Assembly (NCBI RefSeq): GCF_022458985.1
Contig: NC_061782.1
Span: forward strand, 14,491,172 to 14,555,171
Length of the DNA stretch: 64,000 nucleotides
Direction: 5' to 3'
DNA from: Mugil cephalus
Taxonomy: Eukaryota > Chordata > Actinopteri > Mugiliformes > Mugilidae
In this document: positions 27,241 to 38,632 of the stretch, piece after piece
Position numbering within the stretch: the first letter of the stretch is position 1
Layout: the number at the start of each line of letters is the position of its first letter
The notes under the pieces: model-generated
What the model was told of the DNA's origin: nothing
Database searches by the model: none
The model's input: the letters and a program-made list of their open reading frames with translations, nothing else
Made by a program: the position numbers and the translations under genes

Positions 27241-27646
27241 TTGGCCACAACAGGAAAATAGAAGTGGGTCTTTAAAAGGGAAGAGGAACAAGGCTTTCCA
27301 GAGGAAGACCGTCTAGACCTGCGGTCAGACACAGAATGGATAGTTTGACCCTGGCTGAGCATTAGGATGACGATCATTATCTGCAGAGAAATTCCACGTG
27401 CGTGCACACGGCAAGCAAACACCCTCCCTCGGGAAAATAAATCAGACGAACAAACCCGCCTGCCCCTCCGAAACTGTTTCATTCAAGAGATAACCACGCT
27501 GCTAAAAAATTTGGGCGGATTAATTTATTCTCAGAATATCCTATGGCCATTCATGCAGGATATAAAATCCTAGATTATTTCCTGCTTGGTTAACCCGCAT
27601 CCGGCCAGTCCCTCTCACAAAGCCATTCTAATGTTGCCATTAGTTA

Positions 27647-27663
27647 TGCTCCTCTGGTGGCCA
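27647..27663 (-). promoter_or_regulatory. CTCF-like motif (weaker)
   Basis: On the - strand it reads TGGCCACCAG followed by AGGAGCA. The 5' half fits the CTCF consensus well; the 3' half departs in the G-rich core. Binding is uncertain. Confidence 0.3.
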
Positions 27664-28392
27664 AAAGATTGATCCCAGAGACTTGGAAACCAATAAATGT
27701 GTACATGAATGGTGGAGGGAGATAACACGTTTCCCACAGATAGTGGTGGGGGGGCAGATCAGTGCAGAAATATGATTGGAAAAAGATGATTAATGATATA
27801 GTGGGGAAAAATAGCATCGTACTGATAACGTTAAATTCAGCATTAAATACTTTTTCTAACATTTTTTTTTCTTTTGATGTTTATAGAATATCGTGTGATG
27901 AAAACTACTGAATTATTTTATAGTTGTCTGCTAAAAACTAGTCAATTTGATAAAAAAAAAAAGAAAAAAGAAAAGGAAAAAATTGAGAAGGAAGCTCACA
28001 ATCAAAACAGAAAATAAACAAAAATAAATACCTCCTCAGACAACATACTGTCCTCACTCATAAAAGCCAGTGTTGTCACAGACATCACAGGGCCATAAAA
28101 GTCTTCCACAATAACTGCAGCGGCTGGGAGCCCACAGAGGGAATCTGATAATGGGCCTGAGGGGAAACGACAACGTGCTCAGGGACCAGGGATTGTCTGG
28201 AAGACAGATAAGAAGACACAGGAACAGGTTATCAGCAAGTTTATGAGGTGTCACTCCGTTCAAACATTCACCTGTTCCGCCGGAAAATCATACAATCACA
28301 AACAGGCGACCCATTAATTGACGCGTGGATCTTCCTGTTTATGAATAATTTAAACAATGTCTCCTCTTTTCCACCTTTTAAACCGGATCTCA

Positions 28393-28463
28393 TACACTAC
28401 CAGTCAAAGGTTTGGACACACCTTCAATGAGAAGGTGCGTCCACATTTTTGACTGGTAGGGTA
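28393..28463. mobile_element. Fold-back MITE of Tc1-type terminal repeats
   Basis: Two 33-bp arms in inverted orientation (28393-28425 and 28431-28463) are separated by 5 bp. The arm contains CTACCAGTCAAA and TTTGGACACACCTTC, words I know from Tc1/mariner-type terminal repeats common in fish. Both ends carry TA, the usual Tc1 target dinucleotide. No transposase frame lies between the arms, so this is a non-autonomous or collapsed copy. The family name is recalled, not searched. Confidence 0.65.
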
Positions 28464-31400
28464 CACAATACGTGCGTAATACGCTTTCTTTTGAGATGCA
28501 TTAATTTTAAAAAAGAAGCATTTTCCGTCGCTTTTCATTGAACATTTACATTCTGGTTTATAAGAAGAAGGTGTCAAATATGTAGATCATTTTTTCTCCT
28601 CCTCTAACTGGGAGTGGTGTTGTTCAGCTGTCACAATGCAGCCCTTAATTTGCTTTGATGATTCAACAGTGCAGTTATTTTGCAGTTGTGTGAGGTCCCT
28701 AAAAATACTAAAAAAAACAGAAAACGGAAACAAAAACATATAGATGTATGGACTACTGCTGACTTAACTTGTCTGGACAATTTAATACAAATTTGTGAAT
28801 CGCTGTGGAAGGAATTTATGTTTAGGTTTTGAGTGTGCAGTGCCGTTGAACGGAGAAAAAAAATGGAATTACCTGAGTTTGACGGAGATAAATGGCAGTT
28901 GACTCGCAGAGGGGTGATGTGCCTTGTGGCATTGTGGGATAGGTGGTCTCAGAACGCTTCCTGTGTAGGTGGAGGACGGTGGCGTCGCCGCACCCTGGGC
29001 CACGCTGAAAGAAAGTCATAACACAAAGCTTTTGTTGACAATACATTTTTTTTCTTTTTTTTTTTTAGGAGCGAGGCATCGACCTCTTGTCACTTCCTTT
29101 TCATTAGCAAAGTTAAAGAAACGGAAACGTTCTTTAATGCAAAGTTTGTTTGCATTATTCTATCAAACAAATGTGACGGAATAAAAGGAATATATTAAAA
29201 ATAATAAGTTTCAATTCTCAAATTTCAATTCTCCAGTGACTTCTTCCGTATGTGATAACAATCATCACATCATGAATATTAAAGTATTTTTTTAGTTATC
29301 TTTAAGCAGCTTGCAGATAAAAACATTAATACACAGAGTACGTGTGCCCAGTGAAATGGCTAATTGCGAACATATTTATAAAAACTTTCCTATCAGCCAC
29401 AACACACTACTTTTATATTAAATAACATAGTTACATGACACGCCTCAGTGTGCAGAGTAACACAAAACCACTAAAACAGAGAGAAATGTTCCTGCGCATT
29501 AAAAAAAATAAACACAACCTCCTGTAGATAGCTCAACCGCACGGGCGCAGTCTCCAGATTTTTTATCATTATTCTTTCACCCACATAAATGATCAAAACA
29601 AATGACAATCTCTGTGCAAAGAAGAGACGGAGCCCACAAAAGGGAGTCTGACAGCCATTTCCACAACAGATGTTTTTACAGAGGGGTGTCTTCTCTCCAC
29701 TGAGCAGTCTCACACATGAGAGACCCCCAAAAGCTTCAGAGAAACGTCCAGAAAACCAACATGTAAATTTGTAACTGCCATGTCTCAGACTAGCGGGCCC
29801 GCGCCAGTTTGTATAGCGGGAGGGGGGGGGAGAAGAAATTACGAAATGAGGAGTAGTTGTAAAAGGCGTGCCCGAATTTACAAATCAGCGTGGATGGTTT
29901 GAAAGAATTAGAAGCTCGGTATCAGAAAAAGACAACAAACAACGTCATTATGTGTTATCATGAAAAGATAAGTCCCTATTGATCCGGGTTGTAGGCAAAG
30001 GCTGCACTATTGACAGGAAGACAGAATATGTCGGCGGGGCAATATTTCATACATTTGGCCTGTTCACTCCATCACTGCGAGAGGGTGTTTTTCTGGGCTG
30101 TATATAATAACACGTGTGCTCTTTATTTCCCTCAGATCAATGGTAATGCGAGGGGGGCCACACAAGATGGATGCCACGGGCAGGTTAACCTATCGACTGC
30201 TCAACAGAGACACACAGACCAAGACACGGGAGACCAGTCCATTTACTGGGGTGGAGCTGAGCTAGTTGTGTGTTTCGCTCTGCTCATTGTACCCACAAAA
30301 CTTTACCTTTGTCACTGGTGCGTGTGCTGTTTATCTGTGAGGATGCGTGAGCGTCTCTCTTTTAAATCTATCGCCATTCAGCAAGATTTAGACGCAAATG
30401 TAAACACCGTCAACGTGATTTGTCTAACCTTGCGCCCTATCTTGAGGCCAATTGAGGAAGTTTAAGAGAATAGTGGAAGTGCCAGCGGGCTGCCTGGTGA
30501 TTGTTTCCTGGAGACAGGACAGGAGGCAGAAGGGAGGGCAGGCTACAGCCCACACAGGAGGCCCGGATCTGGTCAGCCTCACCCTCCGAAAACAAGCCAG
30601 ATAATCTCCTGCTCAAGCTCCAGCTCCTTTCAAGACAGTAACCGCCGGCTTCTGATAAAGCAGAAAAGTGTAAAGGTAAAAAAAAAATAATTAAAAACAC
30701 ATGCCAACTTTGATTTAACAAGTGTCGTTAATACTGCACTTTTGTAAAAGTCCATCACTCACGTGACCTTGGGAGCCAACCAGAGGCAGGTAAAATGATT
30801 AGCGGTTCCGATTGTGAAAGAGGCCTTACATTGTAAAAGTTTCCATTAATTAAATCCCACTGTGCTTGAATTCACTCAGTAAATGCACCTTTTGAGACAT
30901 TTTTAGGTGTTTAATTTTTTTTTTTTTTTTAACAAAATCAATGTCCAAATTAATGTGCTGATCCCATCTCCGCTGCACAGGTGATTCAACTGAAAGTACT
31001 GAATAATGCCGCACCTCTCTATTGTGGATGCAATGCTACGCGTTCGCTGAGTAAATACAATAAAATCTAAATATGAAGTCACTCTGGCTGAACTGGAAAT
31101 TGAACGCTAATAGAAGAATACCGTTCCGACAGACAGCTCCGAGCATTATTGTCTAAAGTTGGGTAAAGGGTAATTAATTTGACAGGAAATCATTCAATGT
31201 TTTGGTGAGGAGAACTGTATTTTTTTCCCCCCTCTCAGACATTGCCTCAGCCAACCCCCAGTCCCCATTGTCTGTGTGAAAATGGAAATCTGTGCCACCA
31301 GTACAATATCCACATTATGAGCCCTGCCTCGACATTGTTGCATGACATGCTTGACTGTACCCTGGCATATAGGAACAGAAACGTATAAACATACCATTAG

Positions 31401-32478
31401 CACAAATTAATAATTGCCTTCCACTTACTTTTATGTGTAATATGTGAAGCTTTTAAATGGTTTCGTATGTACTTATATGAAGTCACTCTTAGACTTTTGT
31501 AGAACAGTTTGTTCTTTAATTTCAAAAAGGATGAAGGATACGAAATGCATTGATTCCAAAGTCCGTGTGGACAAATTGAAACAGTTTATTTCAAACTTGC
31601 AGCAAATATATATATAGAACTAATATTTAACCGTGTATTATCTTCCTGCCACACACATGAACAACAAGGCTGTGGTTTTGCCGCACCGCTTTAATGAATT
31701 CACCTTGTGATCTGAGCTTGAGGCTAAAACTGCACTACAGTCTTTGTGATAATTGACAATTCAGCAACTAATTTGTCTGCATCAATTTGACTAATAGCAT
31801 GTGTTTTTATATCCGGTGATGCACAGCTGCGTGTTTGCTCCTTGTTTGAGGTAAAAACAGCAAGAAACACTTCGTTTATTAGAACGTTTAGCATTAGATT
31901 TTGTAATCTGTAAAGGCCTATTTTACCTTATTGCTTTGGTCGATTTCATCTTAGTTAAGTAAAGTCCAAAATTACCATCACTGCAATATTTTATTATGAG
32001 GCTCATAGTAACAATGACGAGTAAAACGCAGGCTGAAATTGTTCCAGCAGAACCAGTGCATGCAGGACAACCTCTCCCACTCCCACAAAAGCTTGGGCTT
32101 ATGAAGCGACTGCTTAGCCACCTATATGCACAAAGATGGAAAATCCTTGGTAATAAATCTTGACCAAACAAATCTTACATCAATACGAGCTCCAATGGAA
32201 ATAATAATATTCCATCACAACAACAGCTCTAAGTGGTGACAACCCTAAAAACAAGGACGATGCTTTTAGGGTTCTGTGTTTTAATATTAAGGCTTGTTAC
32301 GCAACTAATTTTGAATTTTTAAAAATAGGAGCAGTCGAATACACCTGCATGATGTGGATATAACAACTATACTGCTTTTGTTGCTTCTTTTTTTCTCTCA
32401 AAGGTCCCAAGAGCATACCAATATCTCTTGGAACAGATAACCTGCTGCAAGATGTCCTGCTGTTACAAATAACTCAAT
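28464..32478. other. Intergenic, no gene seen
   Basis: Contains T runs (29046-29066, 30915-30930), a G run near 29821 and a short direct repeat of TTTCAATTCTC near 29210-29233. The interval about 30000-30260 is repeat-free and carries the longest open frame of this part, which resembles no protein I recognise. Confidence 0.45.
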
Positions 32479-32494
32479 GCTGCCACCTAGTGTC
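32479..32494 (-). promoter_or_regulatory. CTCF-like motif
   Basis: The - strand reads ACACTAGGTGGCAGCA. From its second base it fits the CTCF consensus CCASYAGRKGGCRS fully; only the first C is replaced. Orientation is leftward, away from cuedc2. Confidence 0.5.
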
Positions 32495-34220
32495 TGCCCG
32501 TATTGCGCGCTCTAGAAAAAAGGAAACCCTCGTGTCAGCTTTACCAGGTCCGTCAGGATGTGTTAATTTTAACCACTGAGCTCTGAATTGAAGCAGATGA
32601 TAAACAAGATCATATACAAAACCCATTCATTTTCATTTTTGTTTAGAGTTAAATGTGACACTGCTGTTGGGGATTTAGTGTTTTTGGCTGATGTGTTAAC
32701 ATCATAATCCCACTACTATATGCTGAAATATTTTGGTATGTGTTATATGACTTGCAGGGCTCATCATGCTGTGAACACACACAGAGAAAAGCGAGGCGCT
32801 CTCCTTTACTGCAGGCTTTACACGCTCTCTTCTCGGATACCTCAGCCCCACCTGTCTAGCCATGAGCTCAGAGTTGAAACAGAGTTCAGCCAAGTTGAGA
32901 ATTGTTCTTGCTTGTTTTATCAGTAGCGTGTACCATATTTCCCCATGAAATACTACAGCCTGCAAGAGATACTGCCGAGGCAGTGAGAGAACAATTGAAT
33001 GGGCATTAATGATTTATAGGTACATATCTGCTATAATACCAACACAGGCGGAGGTAACTGAGAGCAGGATCTGATGACATCACTGATGTTGCCTCAGATA
33101 ACACCTTGATCATCAACTATGTATGGATCTGGCAAAAGATATAAGATCATGTCCAAGTGAGAGTAGACTATTTACGAGCGCTGAGACACTGATGAGTCAG
33201 GAGCAAAATATGGATCAGAGAAAGCTTCAAAATTATGAAGGACACAGAATATGTTATAATTAATTCTATATGCAAAGGTTTGAAGTGGAAAACAACACGT
33301 GATCTCATCTAATTTAAAGCACATTTAAGGACAGCTGGAATGTAGGGAAAAAGCACTCATATTTACTGTTCACACATTGTGTTTGCAAAAGCCTTCCTTT
33401 GTAATGTAACATCAAACGACGGCTGTCAGATAAACGTACTGAAGTAAGGGCGGTCCTGCAATATTATAATTATTGAGATGTACAAGAATATACTTTGTTA
33501 TCTTGGACAAAACAATTCCCATGTGGGGATCAATAAAGTGATCTTGATTTTTAAATCTTGAGAATAGGTTTTACATACATAAAACACTCCACCACTCGCA
33601 ATAATACCCTAAAAAAGACAGAGACATTTAAAATGATACCTTTAAAATTACTGTTCTTCTTCTTCTTTTGTCAAATAAATATTTCAGCTGTAATGTTTCA
33701 GTATCGAATCTGTGTCGGTAATTTAATTTTTAATTAATCATCATACATCTGTTATCATCTGTTATGTACAATAAATCCAAAGATGTTTCCAGTATTTTTT
33801 ATTTATTTTAAAAGAGGGAAATTGCACATTGATTGACACGAGTACAAAGTAGAATCACATAAATGTACCTATGCAGGCTGATGGTATTAAAAAAGGAGAA
33901 TACAAATAATTTGAACCAGATAAAAGGTGACAGAAAGTTAACATATTAAAACACATAAAAGCATAGTAGTCAGTAGAGGATTAAGATCGGATATGAGTAC
34001 AGTATTGATTTTGACTATGTTTTGAAGTGTTTTGTGAATGAGTTAAGAGTTGGTATGACGTATTTTACAAGGTATTTCATGTATATGATGCTCGCTCGTT
34101 ATGAAAAAGTTGACTGACCACATAGAGTTTTCCTGAATGGGATCATGCAGTCCCCTCTGACCCCTGCTCTGGTTGACCTGTTTGTGTTTTTCTTTTATAA
34201 ACTCACAAATCACCAGGCTA
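32495..34220. other. Intergenic upstream of cuedc2
   Basis: AT-rich sequence with no exon. It includes the LINE/SINE-like tail at 33505-33563. Confidence 0.45.
33505..33563 (+). mobile_element. 3' tail of a fish LINE/SINE-like retroelement (remnant)
   Basis: The sequence ending in CCCATGTGGGGATCAATAAAG resembles the widespread fish retroelement tail in which a short CCCATNTGGGG hairpin precedes AATAAAG and a short-repeat end. The body of the element is not recognisable. The assignment is from memory of the motif. Confidence 0.4.
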
Positions 34221-34250
34221 GTTACAACCGGAGGAAGTGACGCCAATATT
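34221..34250 (+). promoter_or_regulatory. cuedc2: Probable cuedc2 core promoter
   Basis: An ETS-like GGAGGAAGTGA at 34230-34240, a TGACG half-CRE and a GCCAAT box (34242-34247) cluster just upstream of the likely first exon. There is no TATA box, as expected for a housekeeping promoter. The start site was not determined. Confidence 0.45.
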
Positions 34251-34362
34251 TTGAATCGAGCCTCTCCGTACATCCACTGCACAGACCGAGTGAGCATCCT
34301 CCCCCTTGTGCATTTTGGGGAAAACTTTGAGCTTCATGTCTCCATAATAACCCCCTGTCATT
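34250..34362 (+). other. cuedc2: cuedc2 non-coding exon 1 (5' end approximate)
   Basis: A strong donor GTAAGT begins at 34363. It would splice to the acceptor ending at 35066, 17 bases before the start codon in exon 2. The 5' border is a guess; the donor is the supported end. Confidence 0.5.
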
Positions 34363-34432
34363 GTAAGTTTTACTCCATTAAATGTAATCTACGGGGGTCG
34401 ATTCTGCAGCAGCGTTAACCGATAGCTTGCTA

Positions 34433-34713
34433 GTAGATGTCGTTAGCTAGCCCACTTGGCTAGTGCTAATTCGCAAACGTCCTAACGCTGTTTATTTTAC
34501 AAGGCATGCACAATAAGGATAACGTTGTTGGTTAATTAATAGTGACAGTTTCGAGAAAACAAGGCGTGCTTAAGTATATATTTATGACGCGGTTAGCAGC
34601 AAACGGTACCCTATAGCTAGTCTTAGCTTAGCCCCGATGCTAGCCATGAAGCATTAGCTGGTAACTAAAGCTAAGGCTGGTCAACTGGAGCATAGGTTGG
34701 TAGGACTAGCTAC
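34433..34713. repeat. TAGC/GCTA word cluster in cuedc2 intron 1
   Basis: I count 18 copies of TAGC or its reverse complement GCTA in 281 bp, where about two would be expected by chance. The copies are irregularly spaced, so it is not a tandem repeat. Confidence 0.6.
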
Positions 34714-35083
34714 ATAGTCGTGTGAGGTTTGTAACTTTTCCGGCATTTTTGTTATAGTTGTTGTTTCGTGGCGGTTGCTTCCACTCACTTGAGACCTTTA
34801 CTGGGATGAATCCTGCAGAGGAGTGGGTCTGTAGGTCATGCGTAACAGCCAAGTTGCTGCACGTCACGCTTTCACAACCAGTGTTTCTTAAGTTTTGTAA
34901 CCTGCACACTTGAGCCCAGACTTAAATGGGCACACGGGTGACAACTGCTGGATTTGGTTATTTAAGGTTTGCGGTCGCTGTTGCTCTTATATATATTCCT
35001 CCCTCGACCATTTGCTGTGCACCAACTCCAGTTCTGTTCAGTTTAACTGTGTGTCCCCCTCCTCAGCACAGCAGGAGTACGTG

Positions 35084-35157
35084 ATGGACCTCCACAAAAT
35101 CATCCACGGTGCGTTGCACGAATTTATTCAGGCTTACATTCCTGATGCAGACCTCAG
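35084..35157 (+). CDS. cuedc2: cuedc2 coding exon 1 (residues 1-25)
   Basis: Contains the start codon; the exon itself probably begins at 35067 after a CTCAG acceptor. The donor is CAG|GTAAGC and residue 25 (Ser) is split after two bases. Confidence 0.95.
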
Positions 35158-36661
35158 GTAAGCTGTGCCTCAAACCCTCATTGCATATTTATAAAAAAAG
35201 ATTATGTTCTGTTAGTTTGCAGCATTTATTTTTTTATTTTTGCCATTTAATACAGCACCCTGGATGATGTTCTTCTGTCCTACATCACTGGAGTCCTGGA
35301 GGATCTCGGCAGCCAGCAGAGTGTTGAGGAGAACTTTGATGTGGAGGTCTTTGCAGAGATGTTAGAAGCTTACATACCTGGCTTTGCTGAAATTGACAGG
35401 TAGAGAAATGGACGTGCTCCTCTAGATGAGACGACGGCGGCACTGTGTTTTCTATTTTTATTAAAAAATGCGTGTCTTATTTTGCAGCGTCAAAGTCTGT
35501 GAAATGATGTTCAGTTTGGCTTCAAAACTAGCATCTGCTCGTACCTCAGGTGGGGTATTTATTCTAACTTCTTATGCATATCTCTGTTTACATATAAAAA
35601 GGAGCATTTTAGATGACTTAACACATATATATATATGTATATGTGTATGTGTGTGTGTGTGTGTGTATACTGCAGTGCTCTGATATAAATGTCTCTCTGA
35701 TCTTTTAGCTGATGAAGAAAACAGTGTGCCTAAGACGAGGGCAGAAGAGATTTCACTGAAACTTACGACTCTGCCCAGTGAGCCTCCACCAGGTAGAGAA
35801 ACGCAGTGCCTTAAAACACAGACAGAGGGCGCCACTGCCAAGGTAATCATTTCATAATCAGCACACCGTGTTCCTTCTCTTCCCTCCCTTGATTTTTGTT
35901 CTCCTGTTTACACTGTTTCTATCCATACTAATAAGAAAATGTAAATGTCTTTGTTCAGCTACCAGTGTCTGAGTGGGAGGCCCAGGAACAGCATCTGCTG
36001 GAGATGTTTCCAAAGTGCAGTCTGTCCGAGGCTCGCAGCGCCCTGTCTATTGCCAAAGGAGATATGGAGGAGGCTGTGCGACTCATCATAGAGGGCGATG
36101 TCCAGCTCAGCCCCAGTCCTCTTAATGTGAGTCTCTGCTACCCACAAAACATTGCTGCTGTACCCTCTCTCACTGCGCCTTGTGTTTGTTAAAAGTCTAA
36201 ATTGATGTTATCCCGCTGCCTCAGGTAAACCATGGGAAGAACATTTCCTCACAGGGAGACCAGAAACTTAAAGAGAGCATTCTTGAGAAGTGAGTAAAAA
36301 AATTCACCTTCAGTTCAGCAAAACTTATGTATTTCAGTGTTTATGACCACGTTTCATCTTAATAGGTACATGCTAGTGGACAGTGAGGAAGATAACAAAA
36401 CGCACCGACCCGTTGCCCCCAAAGATGTAAGATCAAGTCCTATTTTTTACAAACACGTTTCGTGCAATGAAACTTTTGAAGTTGAGTCTGATTTAGGTTT
36501 TTTATGTTTTTCAGGCTCCAAAGAAGCTAGTCCGTTACCACGGGAACCAGGTGGTAACCACGAAGGGGGAGCGATACCAACTCGTGAAGAAAGACGAGGC
36601 CGACGACATGAAGAAGACGTACGTCAACCTCAAGCCCGCGCGAAAGTATCGATTCCATTGA
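35084..36661 (+). CDS. cuedc2: CUE domain-containing protein 2 (8 coding exons)
   Basis: Joining 35084-35157, 35256-35399, 35488-35549, 35709-35842, 35959-36126, 36225-36289, 36366-36426 and 36515-36661 gives an open 855-base frame of 284 aa (human CUEDC2 is 287). All introns are GT-AG and the phases agree. The protein opens with the family N-terminus ([14 protein letters not shown]), has the conserved [20 protein letters not shown] block, a CUE domain at about residues 145-192 with the MFP motif (154-156), and ends in the family signature [11 protein letters not shown]. In mammals CUEDC2 is reported to bind ubiquitin and to modulate steroid-receptor turnover, IKK/NF-kB signalling and APC/C at mitosis; that is family knowledge. 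It is tail to tail with hif1an. The start is the first ATG in the second exon and fits the human N-terminus. Confidence 0.97.
35256..35399 (+). CDS. cuedc2: cuedc2 coding exon 2 (residues 25-73)
   Basis: Encodes the strongly conserved region [16 protein letters not shown] and the EENFD block. Acceptor TACAG, donor CAG|GTAGAG. Confidence 0.95.
35488..35549 (+). CDS. cuedc2: cuedc2 coding exon 3 (residues 73-94)
   Basis: Short exon aligned to the human GTIGDMMQKLSGQL segment (here [15 protein letters not shown]). Acceptor TTGCAG, donor CAG|GTGGGG. Confidence 0.92.
35624..35667. repeat. TA/TG dinucleotide repeat in cuedc2 intron
   Basis: (AT)n grading into (GT)n within the intron between coding exons 3 and 4. 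Confidence 0.85.
35709..35842 (+). CDS. cuedc2: cuedc2 coding exon 4 (residues 94-138)
   Basis: Low-conservation, acidic, serine- and proline-containing linker before the CUE domain, as in the human protein. Ends in phase 0 at AAG|GTAATC. Confidence 0.9.
35959..36126 (+). CDS. cuedc2: cuedc2 coding exon 5, CUE domain (residues 139-194)
   Basis: One exon carries the whole ubiquitin-binding CUE fold: the MFP motif in helix 1 and the [13 protein letters not shown] helix 3 segment. Both borders are phase 0. Confidence 0.96.
36225..36289 (+). CDS. cuedc2: cuedc2 coding exon 6 (residues 195-216)
   Basis: Short exon covering the linker after the CUE domain and the start of the [11 protein letters not shown] segment. 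Donor GAA|GTGAGT splits Lys216. Confidence 0.92.
36366..36426 (+). CDS. cuedc2: cuedc2 coding exon 7 (residues 216-236)
   Basis: Encodes [20 protein letters not shown], matching the conserved human [20 protein letters not shown]. Donor GAT|GTAAGA. Confidence 0.95.
36515..36661 (+). CDS. cuedc2: cuedc2 last coding exon (residues 237-284)
   Basis: Encodes the conserved C-terminal module [14 protein letters not shown] through KPARKYRFH, then TGA at 36659-36661. Confidence 0.96.
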   Translation, partial: APKKLVRYHGNQVVTTKGERYQLVKKDEADDMKKTYVNLKPARKYRFH

Positions 36662-37483
36662 TGACGAACACAGTACTGTAAGAGCAGCTAATGATAATAT
36701 TGTTTACACGAGTTTTTTATTTATTACATAAATAGCTACAGTTTGTTCATTTTTTTTTCTCAAGTCAAGAACTAGTTTTATTACTGTCAGTGGCTTATTT
36801 TGAAAAATGGTAACTGTTTTAGGCCTTCGTTAAAACGTCATATTACCATTATTTGCATTACTGTTTACTTGAGGACCTTAAGGAATTCTGTGTGATGTTT
36901 TAGTTAGGATGTGGTCAGTGTGCTCTTGTTTGCGTAACAGACTTACCTGTCTACTTTTGGCCATCTCAGCAGGTCTGACGTTGCACTGACGGCATTGTGT
37001 TTTTTTTTTAAACTGTATTTTCTTCAACCCATTAGAATTTAAAATCATTATTATGACATAGTAAATGAATCTATATTACTTTCTGTAAATACGTTCTAGT
37101 GGTGCTGTAGAGTCTCTTCTGGATGGTCTCAACTGCTTTTTTCTATGTAAATACTATTATTTCAAGGATGCCAATTTCATTTTAAGTTACTTTTTTTATA
37201 TATATATATAATATAATATAGGATTATAGTGCTGTAAATATGTTTGTTCAGGACCTGAGATTTGGACAGTTTGTTGAACTATAAAACTGATAACCTTGGT
37301 CATTATGGGCACCGAGTCCTAAGCAGCCTGAGAGTAAATATTAGGCATCGATTCAATGTAGCCCCGGAAAAACAAGAGGTGGACAAATCTTTTTCACTCG
37401 CCTTATTTTTTACTCACTGAAGCAGAATAAGCTATCGAACAAGCCAATAATGAAGGTGAAGGTTATTAGAGTTATTAGAGCCC

Positions 37484-37489
37484 AATAAA
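37484..37489 (+). promoter_or_regulatory. cuedc2: Candidate poly(A) signal of cuedc2
   Basis: AATAAA on the + strand about 820 bases after the stop. It would give a mid-length 3' UTR; other downstream sites are possible. Confidence 0.4.
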
Positions 37490-37698
37490 TTCATTTTCCA
37501 ATACGTCTCCAGACTTCTACAGCGCTATAATTTCTGGCATGATTATGTGAGAGCTGCGGTCGTCTCCCCCGACACATTGAGCGACAGATGCTGCAGGAGG
37601 ACGTCGGTCTTAAAGTTCATTCCAGCAGTATTCTCTTTATTTTTGATAGAGATGTTTAGATTTACAAAATATCCAGTCATGTGTCCGTGAGGACGGAC

Positions 37699-37719
37699 GT
37701 GTGTGTGTGTGTGTGTGTG
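37699..37719. repeat. (GT)n microsatellite
   Basis: About ten GT units ending in GCGCG. Confidence 0.85.
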
Positions 37720-37970
37720 CGCGTGCTTTCAGGGTCTGTTTACATATGAAAAGGAGCGTTTCTGTCTCGTGGCTCCTCTCATCTCATTTGTATTCTGTTC
37801 ATTTTGCTCGTAATTGTCGTGGTATGATTTCATTCTCATTTATTAATTGTGTATTCTAGGCTCAATGGGTTGATCAGGTTTACTTTACTAAGATATACCG
37901 TTGTTTATTTTGCTCCCCTCTGCATCCGATTGGAGCAATTGTATAAATTGTTTTGGTGGCATAGTATAGG

Positions 37971-37993
37971 TTTTTTTTTTTTTTTTTTTTTTT
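37971..37993. repeat. Poly(T) run
   Basis: Twenty-three uninterrupted T residues. Confidence 0.85.
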
Positions 37994-38610
37994 CCCCTGA
38001 GTGTAGTGTAACAAAGATGTAAGATGTGTTGTTACTGATACTTGTCGTTATCAGCAGCAATGTTATCTTGAATTACTACGATATGGTGGTGGTGTAACTG
38101 TAGAGCATGGAATGGATTTCCTGAAGCCGTTTAGTCACTACTGAGTTTTAACCCCCTGCTTTGAGAAACTGTCGACGCACAATTTATAGTAAATAATAAT
38201 TTTTGTAGACTACATTTATGTTGTGTTCATGTGTTTATTTACTTGTGCCGTTTAAAAGATGGGAGTATTGTAATTTGAAGCTTTAAGCAATCATTCACAT
38301 CTTTCAAAATTTGAAAACAAACTTTAATCAGAAGAACAAGGAGAGCACATGTTCAAAAAACAAAAAAAAAAAACAGGCCTTTATCTTCAGGGACAGCGGT
38401 CAGTTTCACCTTTAAAGCCGTTTAATGCCAGAGTGAATACCATAAAACTGAAAAACTTATGAAGTTCTTGTTGTGACATTAAATGCCAAGCGATGTTAGG
38501 CAAGGCACATACAGTAAACAATCAAACTAGCAATAGAGGAGAGATGAAACATCTTAACGAAATTATTTTTACAGAAGAGCTTTTTTTTTTTGTGCAATCT
38601 GAGAAATACA

Positions 38611-38632
38611 TACACACACACACACACACACA
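38611..38632. repeat. (CA)n microsatellite
   Basis: About ten CA units between the two convergent genes. Confidence 0.85.

Noticed and set aside
30010..30465. Open frame of about 150 codons on the + strand
   Set aside because: The nominal first codon is TTG, the first ATG is at 30028, and the protein resembles nothing known. With no splice or promoter support it is treated as chance; RNA-seq would decide.
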